Shown here: positions 7,930-15,600 of the stretch, piece by piece
Numbering within the stretch: the stretch's first letter is position 1
Layout: every line of letters begins with the position of its first letter
Source of the DNA: JAZKFT01 sp040386335
Lineage (GTDB): Bacteria; Bacteroidota; Bacteroidia; Chitinophagales; Chitinophagaceae
NCBI GenBank assembly: GCA_040386335.1
Contig: JAZKFT010000034.1
Span: forward strand, 12,089 to 76,088
Direction of reading: 5' to 3'
Length of the DNA stretch: 64,000 nucleotides
Made by a program: the position numbers and the translations under genes
The notes under the pieces: generated by a model
The model's database searches: none
Told to the model about the DNA's origin: nothing
What the model saw: only the letters and a program-made list of their open reading frames with translations

Positions 7930-9030
7930 CTATTTAAAATCAGTTGAATGGGCGGGGCCATCGATCAACGATAAATCTGTTTGTGGCTTGTTTACTTCGC
8001 TGATGCTATGGATATTCATCAGCAACCTTGGTTTGTGTGTGGTCAATACATCATACAAAACCTCTTTGGGTTTTTGCAAGCCTTCGTAGTGACCCTGTGC
8101 AATCACCGAATGGCGGTTTACTTTAGTTGGCCCTTCGATCACCCAGTCACCTGTTTTCTTTTTTTCAAAACGACACTCATTGCAAATCCAGCCTGGTTTA
8201 CCATCTTCCACGCTGATAATTTCTCCCCATTGGTCTTTACGGGCAGTAACACGGAACACCTCGTCGCCGCGAAGCCACAAAGTAGTTTTTCCGCAGCATT
8301 TTTCGCAATCGCGGTGCGCATCCACGGGCTTGGTAAACCAAACCCTGTTTTTAAACCGGAAAGTACGGTCTGTTAAAGCGCCCACGGGGCATACATCGAT
8401 CACGTTACCTATAAAATCGTTGTCGAGACTTTTTTCAATGTAAGTGGCAATTTCAGCATGGTCACCACGACTCAGGATACCATGTACTCTTTTGTTGGTT
8501 ACCTGGTCGGCAGTAAACACACAACGGAAGCACATAATGCAACGTGTCATGTGTAACTGAATGTAAGGCCCTAAATCATGCTTTTTAAAAGTACGGCGTT
8601 GAAATTCGTAGCGGGTGCCTTCCTTACCATGTTCGTAGCCAAGGTCCTGCAAATGGCATTCGCCGGCCTGGTCGCAAATCGGGCAATCTAACGGATGGTT
8701 GATCAATAAGAATTCTACTACACCGGCACGGGCGTCGATCACTTTTTCGCTGGTGATATTTTTCACTTCCATGCCATCCATCACCGTTGTGCGGCAACTG
8801 GCAACCAGTTTAGGCATGGGGCGTGGGTCTTTTTCGCTACCCTTACTTACTTCTACCAAACAGGTGCGGCACTTACCGCCACTGCCTTGCAACGGCGTGT
8901 AGTAACACATGGCGGGAGGTGCCACCTCGCCGCCTACTTTTCTTGCAGCCTGCAAAATAGTAGTACCCGCCGGCACTTCAACAGTGATATTGTCGATGGT
9001 TACTTTAAATAATGGTGTTGGTTCTGCCAT
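7930..9030 (-). CDS. nuoG: NADH-quinone oxidoreductase subunit G, short form
   Basis: Electron-wire subunit of complex I, 366 residues. Ligands visible: [2Fe-2S] N1b C42, C54, C57, C79; [4Fe-4S] N4-type H112, C116, C119, C125; N5-type C164, C167, C170, C214. A further cysteine-rich stretch (C242, C245, C246, C283, C286) resembles the start of the Mo/W-bisMGD region but lacks a canonical Cx2Cx3C motif. The protein then ends, so the large molybdopterin-fold domain of the roughly 900-residue E. coli NuoG is absent. To my knowledge this truncation is a lineage trait in Bacteroidota rather than a pseudogene. Initial MAEPTPLFKV supports the start. Confidence 0.93.
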   Translation of the reverse strand: MAEPTPLFKVTIDNITVEVPAGTTILQAARKVGGEVAPPAMCYYTPLQGSGGKCRTCLVEVSKGSEKDPRPMPKLVASCRTTVMDGMEVKNITSEKVIDARAGVVEFLLINHPLDCPICDQAGECHLQDLGYEHGKEGTRYEFQRRTFKKHDLGPYIQLHMTRCIMCFRCVFTADQVTNKRVHGILSRGDHAEIATYIEKSLDNDFIGNVIDVCPVGALTDRTFRFKNRVWFTKPVDAHRDCEKCCGKTTLWLRGDEVFRVTARKDQWGEIISVEDGKPGWICNECRFEKKKTGDWVIEGPTKVNRHSVIAQGHYEGLQKPKEVLYDVLTTHKPRLLMNIHSISEVNKPQTDLSLIDGPAHSTDFK

Positions 9031-9043
9031 ATTTTTTTATTTT

Positions 9044-9077
9044 TCGCAAAGACGCCAGGGAGCGAAGTCGCAAAGAT
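9044..9077. repeat. TTCGCAAAGACGCC-type short repeat in the nuoF-nuoG gap
   Basis: The words CGCAAAGACGC and CGAAGTCGCAAAG lie in the 61 bp between nuoF and nuoG. This resembles the common dispersed CGCAAAGACGCAAAG intergenic repeat of many bacterial genomes. Only one copy was seen in the window. Confidence 0.5.
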
Positions 9078-9091
9078 TTTTTATTGTTTCC

Positions 9092-10444
9092 CTAAGCTGG
9101 CACATGCAACTCGTCCGCATAATGTCTTAATCCATAGTTACTGGCCAAACATTCCTGTGGGTTTAGCACATGCCATTCAAACTCATCCCTGAAATGACGG
9201 ATAGCCGCTGCTACCGGCCAGGCTGCTGCATCGCCCAGCGGGCAAATGGTATTTCCCTCTATCTTACGCTGAATATCCCACAGCAGATCTATATCACTCA
9301 GTTTGCCCTTCCCGTTTTCAATGTTCAACAGGATCTTCTCCATCCAGCCGGTGCCTTCGCGACAGGGGCTACACTGACCACAACTTTCATGGCGGTAAAA
9401 ACGGGCTAGTGAATAGGTATGCCGAACCACGCATTGATCTTCATCCAAAACAATAAAACCACCGCTGCCCATCATACTGCCAGATGCAAATCCGCCATCT
9501 GCCAGGCTCTCGTAGCTCATGTAGCGGGTTTCGCCTTTTGCCGTTTTCAATAATAAATTCGCCGGCAAGATAGGCACAGATGAACCTCCCGGTATACATG
9601 CTTTTAAACGTTTTCCGTTGGCGATACCACCACAGTATTCATCACTGTAAATAAACTCCTCTACGCTTTGGGTCATGTCAATTTCATACACCCCCGGTTT
9701 GCGGATATTGCCACAGGCTGAAATTAACTTCGTACCAGTGCTTTTGCCCACACCTATTTTAGCATATTCCTCTCCACCAATATTAATGATTGGCCCTACA
9801 GCCGCAATTGATTCCACATTGTTTACCACCGTTGGCCTTTCCCATACGCCTTTAACCGCCGGGAATGGTGGCTTTAACCTCGGGTTACCACGTTTGCCTT
9901 CGAGACTTTCCAGCAAAGCCGTCTCTTCACCACAGATATAGGCACCGGCCCCCCGTTGTATATATATCTCATGGTCGAAACCGGTTCCCAAAATATTTTT
10001 TCCCAGCCATCCATGGTGTTTGGCTTCGCCGATTGCGTGTTCAAGGATATCCACGATCCAGGCATATTCACCACGGATATAGATATACGAAACATTGGCT
10101 CCCAGGGCAAATGACGAAACGATCATACCCTCCAATAATAGGTGGGGTAAAAACTCCATTAGGTAACGGTCCTTAAAAGTACCGGGTTCACTTTCATCGG
10201 CATTCACCACCAGGTGACGGGGAATGCCTTCAGGTTTTGCAATAAAACTCCATTTCATTCCAGTTGGAAAGCCGGCACCGCCACGGCCACGAAGACCGCT
10301 TTTCTTCACTTCTTCCACAACCGCTTCGGGGCTCATTTCTTTAAAAGCCTTTTCCACGCTCCGGTATCCACCTTCCCGGCGGTACACATCATACAGGCGT
10401 ATGTTGGGTACATGTGCTTTTTCTAACAGTAGTTTTCTACTCAT
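9092..10444 (-). CDS. nuoF: NADH-quinone oxidoreductase subunit F (FMN and NADH binding)
   Basis: Catalytic NADH-oxidising subunit, 450 residues. Glycine-rich FMN/NADH-binding stretches GLRGRGGAGFPTG (about 50-62) and GAGAYICGEETALLES (about 165-180) are intact. The N3 [4Fe-4S] cluster ligands are C355, C358, C361 (SCGQCSPC) and C401 (NTICPLGDAAA). It receives hydride from NADH and passes electrons via FMN to the Fe-S chain. The start lies only 8 bp after the stop of an inserted NTF2-like gene, so translation may be coupled to it. The usual nuoE-nuoF adjacency is therefore broken here by about 1.3 kb. Confidence 0.97.
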   Translation of the reverse strand: MSRKLLLEKAHVPNIRLYDVYRREGGYRSVEKAFKEMSPEAVVEEVKKSGLRGRGGAGFPTGMKWSFIAKPEGIPRHLVVNADESEPGTFKDRYLMEFLPHLLLEGMIVSSFALGANVSYIYIRGEYAWIVDILEHAIGEAKHHGWLGKNILGTGFDHEIYIQRGAGAYICGEETALLESLEGKRGNPRLKPPFPAVKGVWERPTVVNNVESIAAVGPIINIGGEEYAKIGVGKSTGTKLISACGNIRKPGVYEIDMTQSVEEFIYSDEYCGGIANGKRLKACIPGGSSVPILPANLLLKTAKGETRYMSYESLADGGFASGSMMGSGGFIVLDEDQCVVRHTYSLARFYRHESCGQCSPCREGTGWMEKILLNIENGKGKLSDIDLLWDIQRKIEGNTICPLGDAAAWPVAAAIRHFRDEFEWHVLNPQECLASNYGLRHYADELHVPA

Positions 10445-10452
10445 GTTTTTTG

Positions 10453-10908
10453 CTAATTAGTCTTGTTCACACTTTGCCTCGCTGCCAGTTTCCATCCATC
10501 GGCCTGTTTTATCCAAACCAATAATATTTTCATGTCCAGATCCAATGGCTTCCCATTAAAAAACAAGGCCACTTTTGACTCCATAGTTACAATGGCTGTT
10601 CCATTGTATATTTTGATGACCATATCAGCCGGGTCCATCTTTTTATAATCCTGCTCTCCGCTTACCACCGAGCGAATCAATTGCGACTTAGTTTGTACCA
10701 GTCCGTTGGTGTGACCATAACTTACTTCATCACTCAGTAATGTGCTTAAAACAACACTGTCCTTTGAGATCAGCGCATTTTTAAGACCTGCTATCTTCAT
10801 CATTATTTCCATCTGCTCCGCACCAGCGGTAGTTCCTTGCTGTGCTTTTGCCATGAAAGATAAGTATCCACCAAGTACCAAAAGAAGCATTTTCTTCACT
10901 GGATTCAT
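10453..10908 (-). CDS. Exported NTF2-like (DUF4440-type) protein, copy 2
   Basis: 151 residues with a Sec-type signal peptide (MNPVKKMLLLVLGGYLSFMAKAQ). The mature part has the alpha+beta cone pattern of the SnoaL/DUF4440 NTF2-like superfamily: a long N-terminal helix with ALISKD, then YGHTNGLVQTK, then LVWIKQADGWKLAARQ at the end. It is clearly paralogous to the protein at 11324 (shared YGHxxGxxQT and VWxKxxxxWxLxxRQ). Function is unknown; the family includes small ligand-binding and enzymatic proteins. Its ATG overlaps the upstream VOC stop (ATGA, 4 bp), and nuoF follows 8 bp downstream, so it is part of the nuo transcript. Confidence 0.88.
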   Translation of the reverse strand: MNPVKKMLLLVLGGYLSFMAKAQQGTTAGAEQMEIMMKIAGLKNALISKDSVVLSTLLSDEVSYGHTNGLVQTKSQLIRSVVSGEQDYKKMDPADMVIKIYNGTAIVTMESKVALFFNGKPLDLDMKILLVWIKQADGWKLAARQSVNKTN

Positions 10909-11312
10909 TTTTTCAATTCATGATTAAACATCCAGCTAATACCAAATTTATCGGTAAGCATACCGAATTTGGCTCCCCAAAATTGATCCTGCAGCGGCAT
11001 CGTAATAGTGCCTCCTTCAGCCATGGCATTGAACACGGTTTCGATTTGTGCCGCATCAACTATCTCCATACTTAACTGCACGTTTCCGGTTGGCAGCGCA
11101 GGCTGTCCTTTAAACGAATCGGACAACATGATCAGGTTATCTCCGAACAAAAGCCGTGCATGCATAATTTTATCTTTCCAATCGTCTTCGCTGGGCATGG
11201 GGCTATCACCATACGTAGTTCTCATGGTTACTTCTCCACCAAAAGCCGTGGCATAAAAGTCCAATGCTTCTGCGGCATTACCGGCAAAATGGAGGTAAGG
11301 TGTTAGTTTCAT
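10905..11312 (-). CDS. VOC family protein (PhnB/glyoxalase-like)
   Basis: 135-residue vicinal-oxygen-chelate protein of the PhnB-like subfamily: start MKLTPYLHFAGNAAEALDFY, then FGGEVTMRTTYGDSP, HARLLFGDNLIMLSDS and FWGAKFGMLTDKFGISWMFN. These match the YjdN/PhnB group of 3-demethylubiquinone-methyltransferase-like VOC proteins. Members lack a single established function. An upstream in-frame extension exists (to 11387) but the ATG at 11312 fits the family start and avoids overlap with the preceding gene (gap 11 bp). It is predicted cytoplasmic, unlike its two exported neighbours. It lies inside the nuo operon between nuoE and nuoF. Confidence 0.9.
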   Translation of the reverse strand: MKLTPYLHFAGNAAEALDFYATAFGGEVTMRTTYGDSPMPSEDDWKDKIMHARLLFGDNLIMLSDSFKGQPALPTGNVQLSMEIVDAAQIETVFNAMAEGGTITMPLQDQFWGAKFGMLTDKFGISWMFNHELKK

Positions 11313-11323
11313 TTTTGTAGTTT

Positions 11324-11758
11324 TTAGAATGCAATAAAAGCCGCCTGCCTGCCAAACAAACGCCATTTGCCTTTCTCCTTTACCCAAACCAATATCATAG
11401 CAAAGTCAAGTTTTGAAACGGTACCGTTCGGCTTGTTTTCATTTGCCTTAAAAAAATGTCTTGAAATGGCTGTTTTGCCATTAAAATACACCGTCATATT
11501 GGTAATCGAGGTATCTGTATATCTTGATTTATTTGCACTGATGCTTTTGATAGCTTCTTCTCTTGTCTGCAGGTTGCCGTGAGAATGCCCATAAGTGGCG
11601 GTTTTGGCAAAAAGATCTTCAAGAGTAAGGCTGTCCTTAGATCCGAAAATAGTATGGCTCAACAAGTAAGTTCGTTCAATCACTTCATTTTCGTCCTTGC
11701 TTTGGGCAGATGCTGCAACACCGATAAACAACAGCAGGACCGGGATTAATTTTTTCAT
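11324..11758 (-). CDS. Exported NTF2-like (DUF4440-type) protein, copy 1
   Basis: 144 residues with a clear signal peptide (MKKLIPVLLLFIGVAASAQS). The mature domain shows the NTF2-like pattern with YGHSHGNLQTREEAIKS and VWVKEKGKWRLFGRQ, paralogous to the protein at 10453. An upstream in-frame Met at 11770 exists, but the signal peptide begins at 11758. It follows nuoE by about 68 bp and precedes the VOC gene by 11 bp. The two exported paralogs flank a VOC gene and all sit between nuoE and nuoF. A periplasmic role is predicted from the signal peptide; the substrate is unknown. Confidence 0.87.
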   Translation of the reverse strand: MKKLIPVLLLFIGVAASAQSKDENEVIERTYLLSHTIFGSKDSLTLEDLFAKTATYGHSHGNLQTREEAIKSISANKSRYTDTSITNMTVYFNGKTAISRHFFKANENKPNGTVSKLDFAMILVWVKEKGKWRLFGRQAAFIAF

Positions 11759-11826
11759 TTTTATTTCCAAAGCCAGGGCCTTGTGTCTTTTTATGTGATT
11801 AAAGCATGGTCAAATCTTATTGCACC

Positions 11827-12321
11827 CTAATTATTTCTCGCAGCCGTACTTCTGCATTCCTCTATAATGGCATCTACTTTTTCTTTGGTTAAATGTTCCC
11901 GGTAGGTTTTTCCCATCTGCATCATCGGTGCATAGCCGCAGGCGCCAAGGCACTCAACAGTTTTTAGAGTAAACAATCCATCAGCTGTGGTGCCGCCTAC
12001 TTTAATATCCAGCTTCTGTTTGATGTAATCGATAATATTATCGCTCCCATTAAGCATACAAGGGCCTGTCTGGCAAACTTCGAACACGTATTTTCCAACG
12101 GGTGTAAGATTATACATGCTATAAAAAGTGGCTACTTCGTATACTTCTATCGGCTCCAGTTTCAAAAGACCAGCCACATAATCCATGGTGTCGGCGCTCA
12201 GCCATCCGCCAAATTCATCCTGCGCCATATGCAATACCGGCAGCAAAGCACTCTTCTGTTTCCCCTCCGGGTAGTGAGAAATAAGTGTTTTAACCTCGGC
12301 TAGCTTTTGTTCTGAAAACAT
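11827..12321 (-). CDS. nuoE: NADH-quinone oxidoreductase subunit E
   Basis: Thioredoxin-like [2Fe-2S] (N1a) subunit of the NADH dehydrogenase module, 164 residues. Ligands C83 and C88 (CQTGPC) and C124 and C128 (CLGAC) are in the expected spacing. The N-terminal helical part (HMAQDEFGGWLSADTMDYVA) and VATFYSMYNLTPVGKY match the family. It normally partners NuoF. Here an NTF2-VOC-NTF2 trio separates the two genes, but all remain on one strand with short gaps. Confidence 0.97.
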   Translation of the reverse strand: MFSEQKLAEVKTLISHYPEGKQKSALLPVLHMAQDEFGGWLSADTMDYVAGLLKLEPIEVYEVATFYSMYNLTPVGKYVFEVCQTGPCMLNGSDNIIDYIKQKLDIKVGGTTADGLFTLKTVECLGACGYAPMMQMGKTYREHLTKEKVDAIIEECRSTAARNN

Positions 12322-12373
12322 ATTTTAAAACAATTTGGAATTTATTATTAGGAAATTCAAGTGCCTGCCCTTC

Positions 12374-12409
12374 ATTTTCACACCTCCACATTTTCACATT
12401 TCCACATTA
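12374..12409. repeat. CACATTTTCACATTTCCACATT word repeat (nuoD-nuoE gap)
   Basis: Degenerate tandem words of the same family as the GTGGAAAT arrays at 4508-4657, here in the opposite orientation, next to the nuoD stop codon. Confidence 0.65.
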
Positions 12410-12413
12410 GTGC

Positions 12414-13655
12414 TTAAGCATCCAACTCCCCTGCTATCAGGTTAAGGCTACTCATCGTTACAATCGCATCACTGATCATGGCACCTTTTGTAAGCTCGGG
12501 GTATGCCTGGTAATAAATAAAACAGGGCCTGCGGAAATGCAAACGGTAGGGTGTTCTTCCTCCATCGCTAATCAGGTAAAAGCCCAATTCACCATTGCCG
12601 CCTTCTACTGCCTGGTATAATTCGCCGGCTGGAATCTCCGTTTCGCCCATTACTATTTTAAAGTGGTAGATCAGTGCTTCCATTTTGGTGTACACATCAG
12701 CCTTCATGGGGAGGTAGTACTCCGGTACATCCGCATGATAAATTTCTGCATCAGCACCCTTAAAGGCCTGTACTTTTTTATAGGCCTGTTCAATAATGCT
12801 TAGGCTTTGCCACATTTCCTGGTTACGCACCAGCCAGCGGTCGTAGTTATCCCCCGTAGTACCTATCGGAACGGTAAAATCAAAATCCTGGTAACTGCTG
12901 TAGGGGTCGCTTACCCTAACGTCGTAATCTACACCGGCTGCCCGAAGGTTAGGACCGGTAAACCCATAATTAAGCGCTCTTTCAGCAGTGATGGCACCAG
13001 TACCCTGGCATCGGTCCATAAAAATGCGATTCCGCTCAAAGAGTGCTTCAAATTCTTTTAAAACCTTTGGATATTCTTTCAGAAACTTTTCCAGTTTTTC
13101 AAAAGCAGTATTGGTAAAGTTCCTTTCAAAACCGCCAATGCGGCCCATATTGGTGGTGAGACGGCTACCGCAAACCTCCTCATATATTTCATAAATCAGT
13201 TCCCTGTATTGCATTACATACAGGAAGCCGGTATAAGCACCGGTATCTACCCCAACGATGGAATTACAAATAAGATGGTCGGAAATGCGCGCCAACTCCA
13301 TGATGATAACTCTGAGATAGTCCACACGTTTTGGCGTTTGCACACCCAGTAGCTTCTCACAAGTAAGATGCCAGCCCATATTGTTGATGGGGCTGCTGCA
13401 GTAATTGAGCCGGTCAGTAAGCGTTGTTATCTGGTAAAGCGGACGACGTTCAGCCAATTTTTCAAAAGCCCGGTGTATATAGCCCACGGTGCTTATAGCA
13501 CTAACGATTGTTTCTCCATCAAGTTCAATAATATTCTGGAACACACCATGGGTAGCCGGGTGCGTAGGCCCCAGGTTCATAGTGGTCGTTTGCTTTTGTA
13601 TGCTGCCATCCGGCAGGCGAACATGGTGCGGTTCTGTAGTTATTATTTCGCTCAT
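12414..13655 (-). CDS. nuoD: NADH-quinone oxidoreductase subunit D
   Basis: 49-kDa-type subunit that with NuoB forms the quinone-reduction site, 413 residues. Family marks: MNLGPTHPATHGVFQNIIELDGE near residue 27 (the loop histidine and HPATHG), GYIHRAFEKLAE, DRLNYCSSPINNMGW, RISDHLICN, NMGRIGGFERNF and the C-terminal DAIVTMSSLNLIAGELDA. The protein is separate from NuoC, not fused as in E. coli. The start at MSEIITTEPHHVRLPDG is plausible. No abnormality. Confidence 0.97.
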   Translation of the reverse strand: MSEIITTEPHHVRLPDGSIQKQTTTMNLGPTHPATHGVFQNIIELDGETIVSAISTVGYIHRAFEKLAERRPLYQITTLTDRLNYCSSPINNMGWHLTCEKLLGVQTPKRVDYLRVIIMELARISDHLICNSIVGVDTGAYTGFLYVMQYRELIYEIYEEVCGSRLTTNMGRIGGFERNFTNTAFEKLEKFLKEYPKVLKEFEALFERNRIFMDRCQGTGAITAERALNYGFTGPNLRAAGVDYDVRVSDPYSSYQDFDFTVPIGTTGDNYDRWLVRNQEMWQSLSIIEQAYKKVQAFKGADAEIYHADVPEYYLPMKADVYTKMEALIYHFKIVMGETEIPAGELYQAVEGGNGELGFYLISDGGRTPYRLHFRRPCFIYYQAYPELTKGAMISDAIVTMSSLNLIAGELDA

Positions 13656-13709
13656 TTTATTATGGAACAGGACTGGCCTGCTGATCTTTTCTAATTATGA
13701 AACCATGTT

Positions 13710-14228
13710 TTAATTGTAACTCCCGCCCCTTCCAAACATTTCGTCGTCTTTGTCTACCCTTGTCTGGTCTTCAAGCGGAAACTCTTTTCGCATGGGGAAA
13801 TAATCCATCTCGTCTACATTCAATATCCTGATAAGGTTGGGGTGACCAACGAAATTGACTCCAAAGAAATCGTAGGTTTCCCTTTCCATAAAGTTTGCAG
13901 TCTCGTATAATTTAGTTGCTGTATACACATCTGGCTTCTCTACAGGCACAAATATTTTCATTCGAAGCCTAACTCGCTCAGCCATATTATGCAGGTGGTA
14001 TACTACTGCCAGCTCTTCTCCTTTCCTTTCCGGGTAATGCACGGCGCAAATAGCCGTCAAAAAATTGAATTTCAGTTCATTATCATCGTATAAAAACTGT
14101 AATACCTTCAGGTTTAGATCACTTGTGACGGTAAATGTAAGCAGCCCATATTGGGCCTCCCAGCCACTAAGTTGTTCTCCAAATTTTTCGGTCAACCGTG
14201 TCTGAATATGTTCGTTGGTCAAAGCCAT
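13710..14228 (-). CDS. nuoC: NADH-quinone oxidoreductase subunit C
   Basis: 30-kDa-type connecting subunit, 172 residues. The signature VYHLHNMAERVRLRMKIF and ANFMERETYDFFGVNFVGHPNLIRILNVDEMDYFPMRKEFPLEDQTR (about 112-158) is intact, including the conserved ERE-YDxFG-I-F-GHP pattern. It forms part of the peripheral arm next to NuoB and NuoD. Lies between nuoB and nuoD as a stand-alone gene. Confidence 0.96.
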   Translation of the reverse strand: MALTNEHIQTRLTEKFGEQLSGWEAQYGLLTFTVTSDLNLKVLQFLYDDNELKFNFLTAICAVHYPERKGEELAVVYHLHNMAERVRLRMKIFVPVEKPDVYTATKLYETANFMERETYDFFGVNFVGHPNLIRILNVDEMDYFPMRKEFPLEDQTRVDKDDEMFGRGGSYN

Positions 14229-14331
14229 TTCTTGATGTATGATTTCAGATTTGTGATTTATGATTTCTAACCCTTAGCAATGATCCGTAAGCGGGCATTT
14301 GCATATTTGCACATTTCCGGGTTTGCAAATT
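14228..14331. repeat. Two word-repeat arrays in the nuoB-nuoC gap
   Basis: Next to the nuoC start lie GATTTCAGATTTGTGATTTATGATTTC words (14236-14266). Next to the nuoB stop lie TTGCATATTTGCACATTTCC words (14294-14331), related to the array at 443-480. Together they fill almost the whole 105 bp gap. Confidence 0.65.
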
Positions 14332-14333
14332 CA

Positions 14334-14912
14334 TTACTGTATCCCATATTCACCCAGCAAAGCTTTGTACTTCTCATCTCCCCGGCGCCGGACACTTTCA
14401 TTTTGAACCAAATCCTGTATCCGCATAAATCCATCTAAAATCGCTTCGGGCCTGGGAGGACAACCTGGCACATATACATCTACCGGGATTACCTGGTCTA
14501 TGCCCTGTAATACGGAATAGGTATCAAAAATACCCCCACTGCAGGCACAGGCACCTACACTTAATACCCAGCGCGGCTCGGCCATCTGAAGATATACCTG
14601 GCGCAGCACCGGCCCCATCTTTTTACTGATGGTTCCCATCACCATCAAAAGATCACATTGGCGGGGACTGAAGCCAACCCGCTCAGCACCAAACCTTGCT
14701 AGGTCGTAATGGCTGCCCATAGTCGCCATAAATTCTATACCACAGCAGGAAGTTGCAAATGGTAAGGGCCAAAGTGAATTCTTTCGAGCCAGGCCAACAA
14801 CATCGCTGAGCTTGGTTACAAAAAAACCCTCCCCGCTAATGCCCTCGGGCATCTCTATCTCTTTTATTTTATTATTAAACCGGACCGGCCGGCCTGTATA
14901 TATATCACTCAT
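14334..14912 (-). CDS. nuoB: NADH-quinone oxidoreductase subunit B (cluster N2)
   Basis: Subunit carrying the terminal [4Fe-4S] cluster N2, which reduces quinone, 192 residues. The ligands are C56 and C57 (TSCCGIEFM), C122 (GACACSGG) and C151 (GCPPRPEAIL), aligning with the E. coli residues C63, C64, C129 and C158 known from the family. C124 is an extra cysteine at a position that is usually Asn or other. The start MSDIYTGRPVRF is accepted; the protein has a slightly long C-terminal tail (RRRGDEKYKALLGEYGIQ). Confidence 0.97.
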   Translation of the reverse strand: MSDIYTGRPVRFNNKIKEIEMPEGISGEGFFVTKLSDVVGLARKNSLWPLPFATSCCGIEFMATMGSHYDLARFGAERVGFSPRQCDLLMVMGTISKKMGPVLRQVYLQMAEPRWVLSVGACACSGGIFDTYSVLQGIDQVIPVDVYVPGCPPRPEAILDGFMRIQDLVQNESVRRRGDEKYKALLGEYGIQ

Positions 14913-15075
14913 AGATTTTTGTTTTATGATTTATGATTTGTGATGTTTATCAAGAAGAATGACTTTTAAGGAGTTTCAACTACCAGCCAGAACTACCATC
15001 TTTAAACAGGTAGCAAAAACAAAAGTTGTCTACAACCTGACAAATCATACATCCGAAATCACAAATCATACATCC
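14913..15075. repeat. Facing GATTTATGATTTGTG word arrays in the nuoA-nuoB gap
   Basis: GATTTTTGTTTTATGATTTATGATTTGTGATG words at 14916-14946 face reverse-complement words (CAAATCATACATCCGAAATC) at 15040-15075 across a 166 bp gap. The arms could pair imperfectly. Same family as the array by the nuoC start (14236-14266). Confidence 0.65.
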
Positions 15076-15078
15076 ATT

Positions 15079-15468
15079 TTAGTCTTCCCATTTTAAAGCG
15101 CCTTTCTTAATAATGTAGTAAAAACCTACCAAAAAGAAGCCAACAAACATTAAAACCGCTCCAAATCCACTCCACCCAAGTTCCCTGAAATTAACTGCAT
15201 AGGGATAGAAGAAAATCACTTCCACATCAAACAGCACAAAAAGGATAGCCACCAGGAAATATTTAACTGCCATGGGTTGGCGTGCATTGCCTACTTGTTC
15301 TATTCCGCTTTCAAAGTTTTCGAGTTTGTCAGATGTATTACGCTTGGGGCCAAGAAAATGAGACACCCCGATAATGGTGGCCACCATACCCAAAGCAAAC
15401 AGTAATTGGATGCCAACAGGCAGGTATTGAGATGGTGATCCGGGGACATCTAATAAAATACGAAACAT
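15079..15468 (-). CDS. nuoA: NADH-quinone oxidoreductase subunit A
   Basis: First gene of the nuo operon, 129 residues, three transmembrane helices. The loop NTSDKLENFESGIEQVGNARQPMAVKYFLVAILFVLFDVEVIFFYPYAV contains the conserved YxSG-type E-SG segment and the FDVE acidic motif in helix 2, as expected for NuoA. An upstream TAnnTTTG box and a terminator of the previous unit (15543-15582) mark it as the start of the transcription unit. Confidence 0.96.
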   Translation of the reverse strand: MFRILLDVPGSPSQYLPVGIQLLFALGMVATIIGVSHFLGPKRNTSDKLENFESGIEQVGNARQPMAVKYFLVAILFVLFDVEVIFFYPYAVNFRELGWSGFGAVLMFVGFFLVGFYYIIKKGALKWED

Positions 15469-15491
15469 GCTGGTATAATTAGTGAAGTGCG

Positions 15492-15499
15492 CAAAAATA
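15492..15499 (-). promoter_or_regulatory. Possible -7 promoter box of the nuo operon
   Basis: TATTTTTG on the minus strand (15499-15492) fits TAnnTTTG and lies 23 bp upstream of the nuoA ATG, downstream of a terminator. No good -33 TTTG at the right spacing was found, so this is a weak call. Confidence 0.35.
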
Positions 15500-15542
15500 A
15501 GCCCGCAGCATCAAATTCCTTTTTCCACACCCTTTTTTCCTA

Positions 15543-15582
15543 AAATAAAAATCCCCTTTTGAACAATTCGTCAAAAGGGGAT
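15543..15582 (-). terminator. Rho-independent terminator after the TPR gene
   Basis: A perfect 12-bp stem (ATCCCCTTTTGA 15551-15562 with 15571-15582, 8-nt loop) is followed on the minus strand by TTTTATTTTA. It lies 18 bp after the TPR gene stop and separates that unit from nuoA. Confidence 0.9.
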
Positions 15583-15600
15583 GAAGATAATAGAAAGAAT

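Noticed and set aside
7930..9030. NuoG as a truncated pseudogene
   Set aside because: Frame is clean, N1b, N4 and N5 ligands are intact, and short NuoG is a known trait of the phylum to my knowledge.
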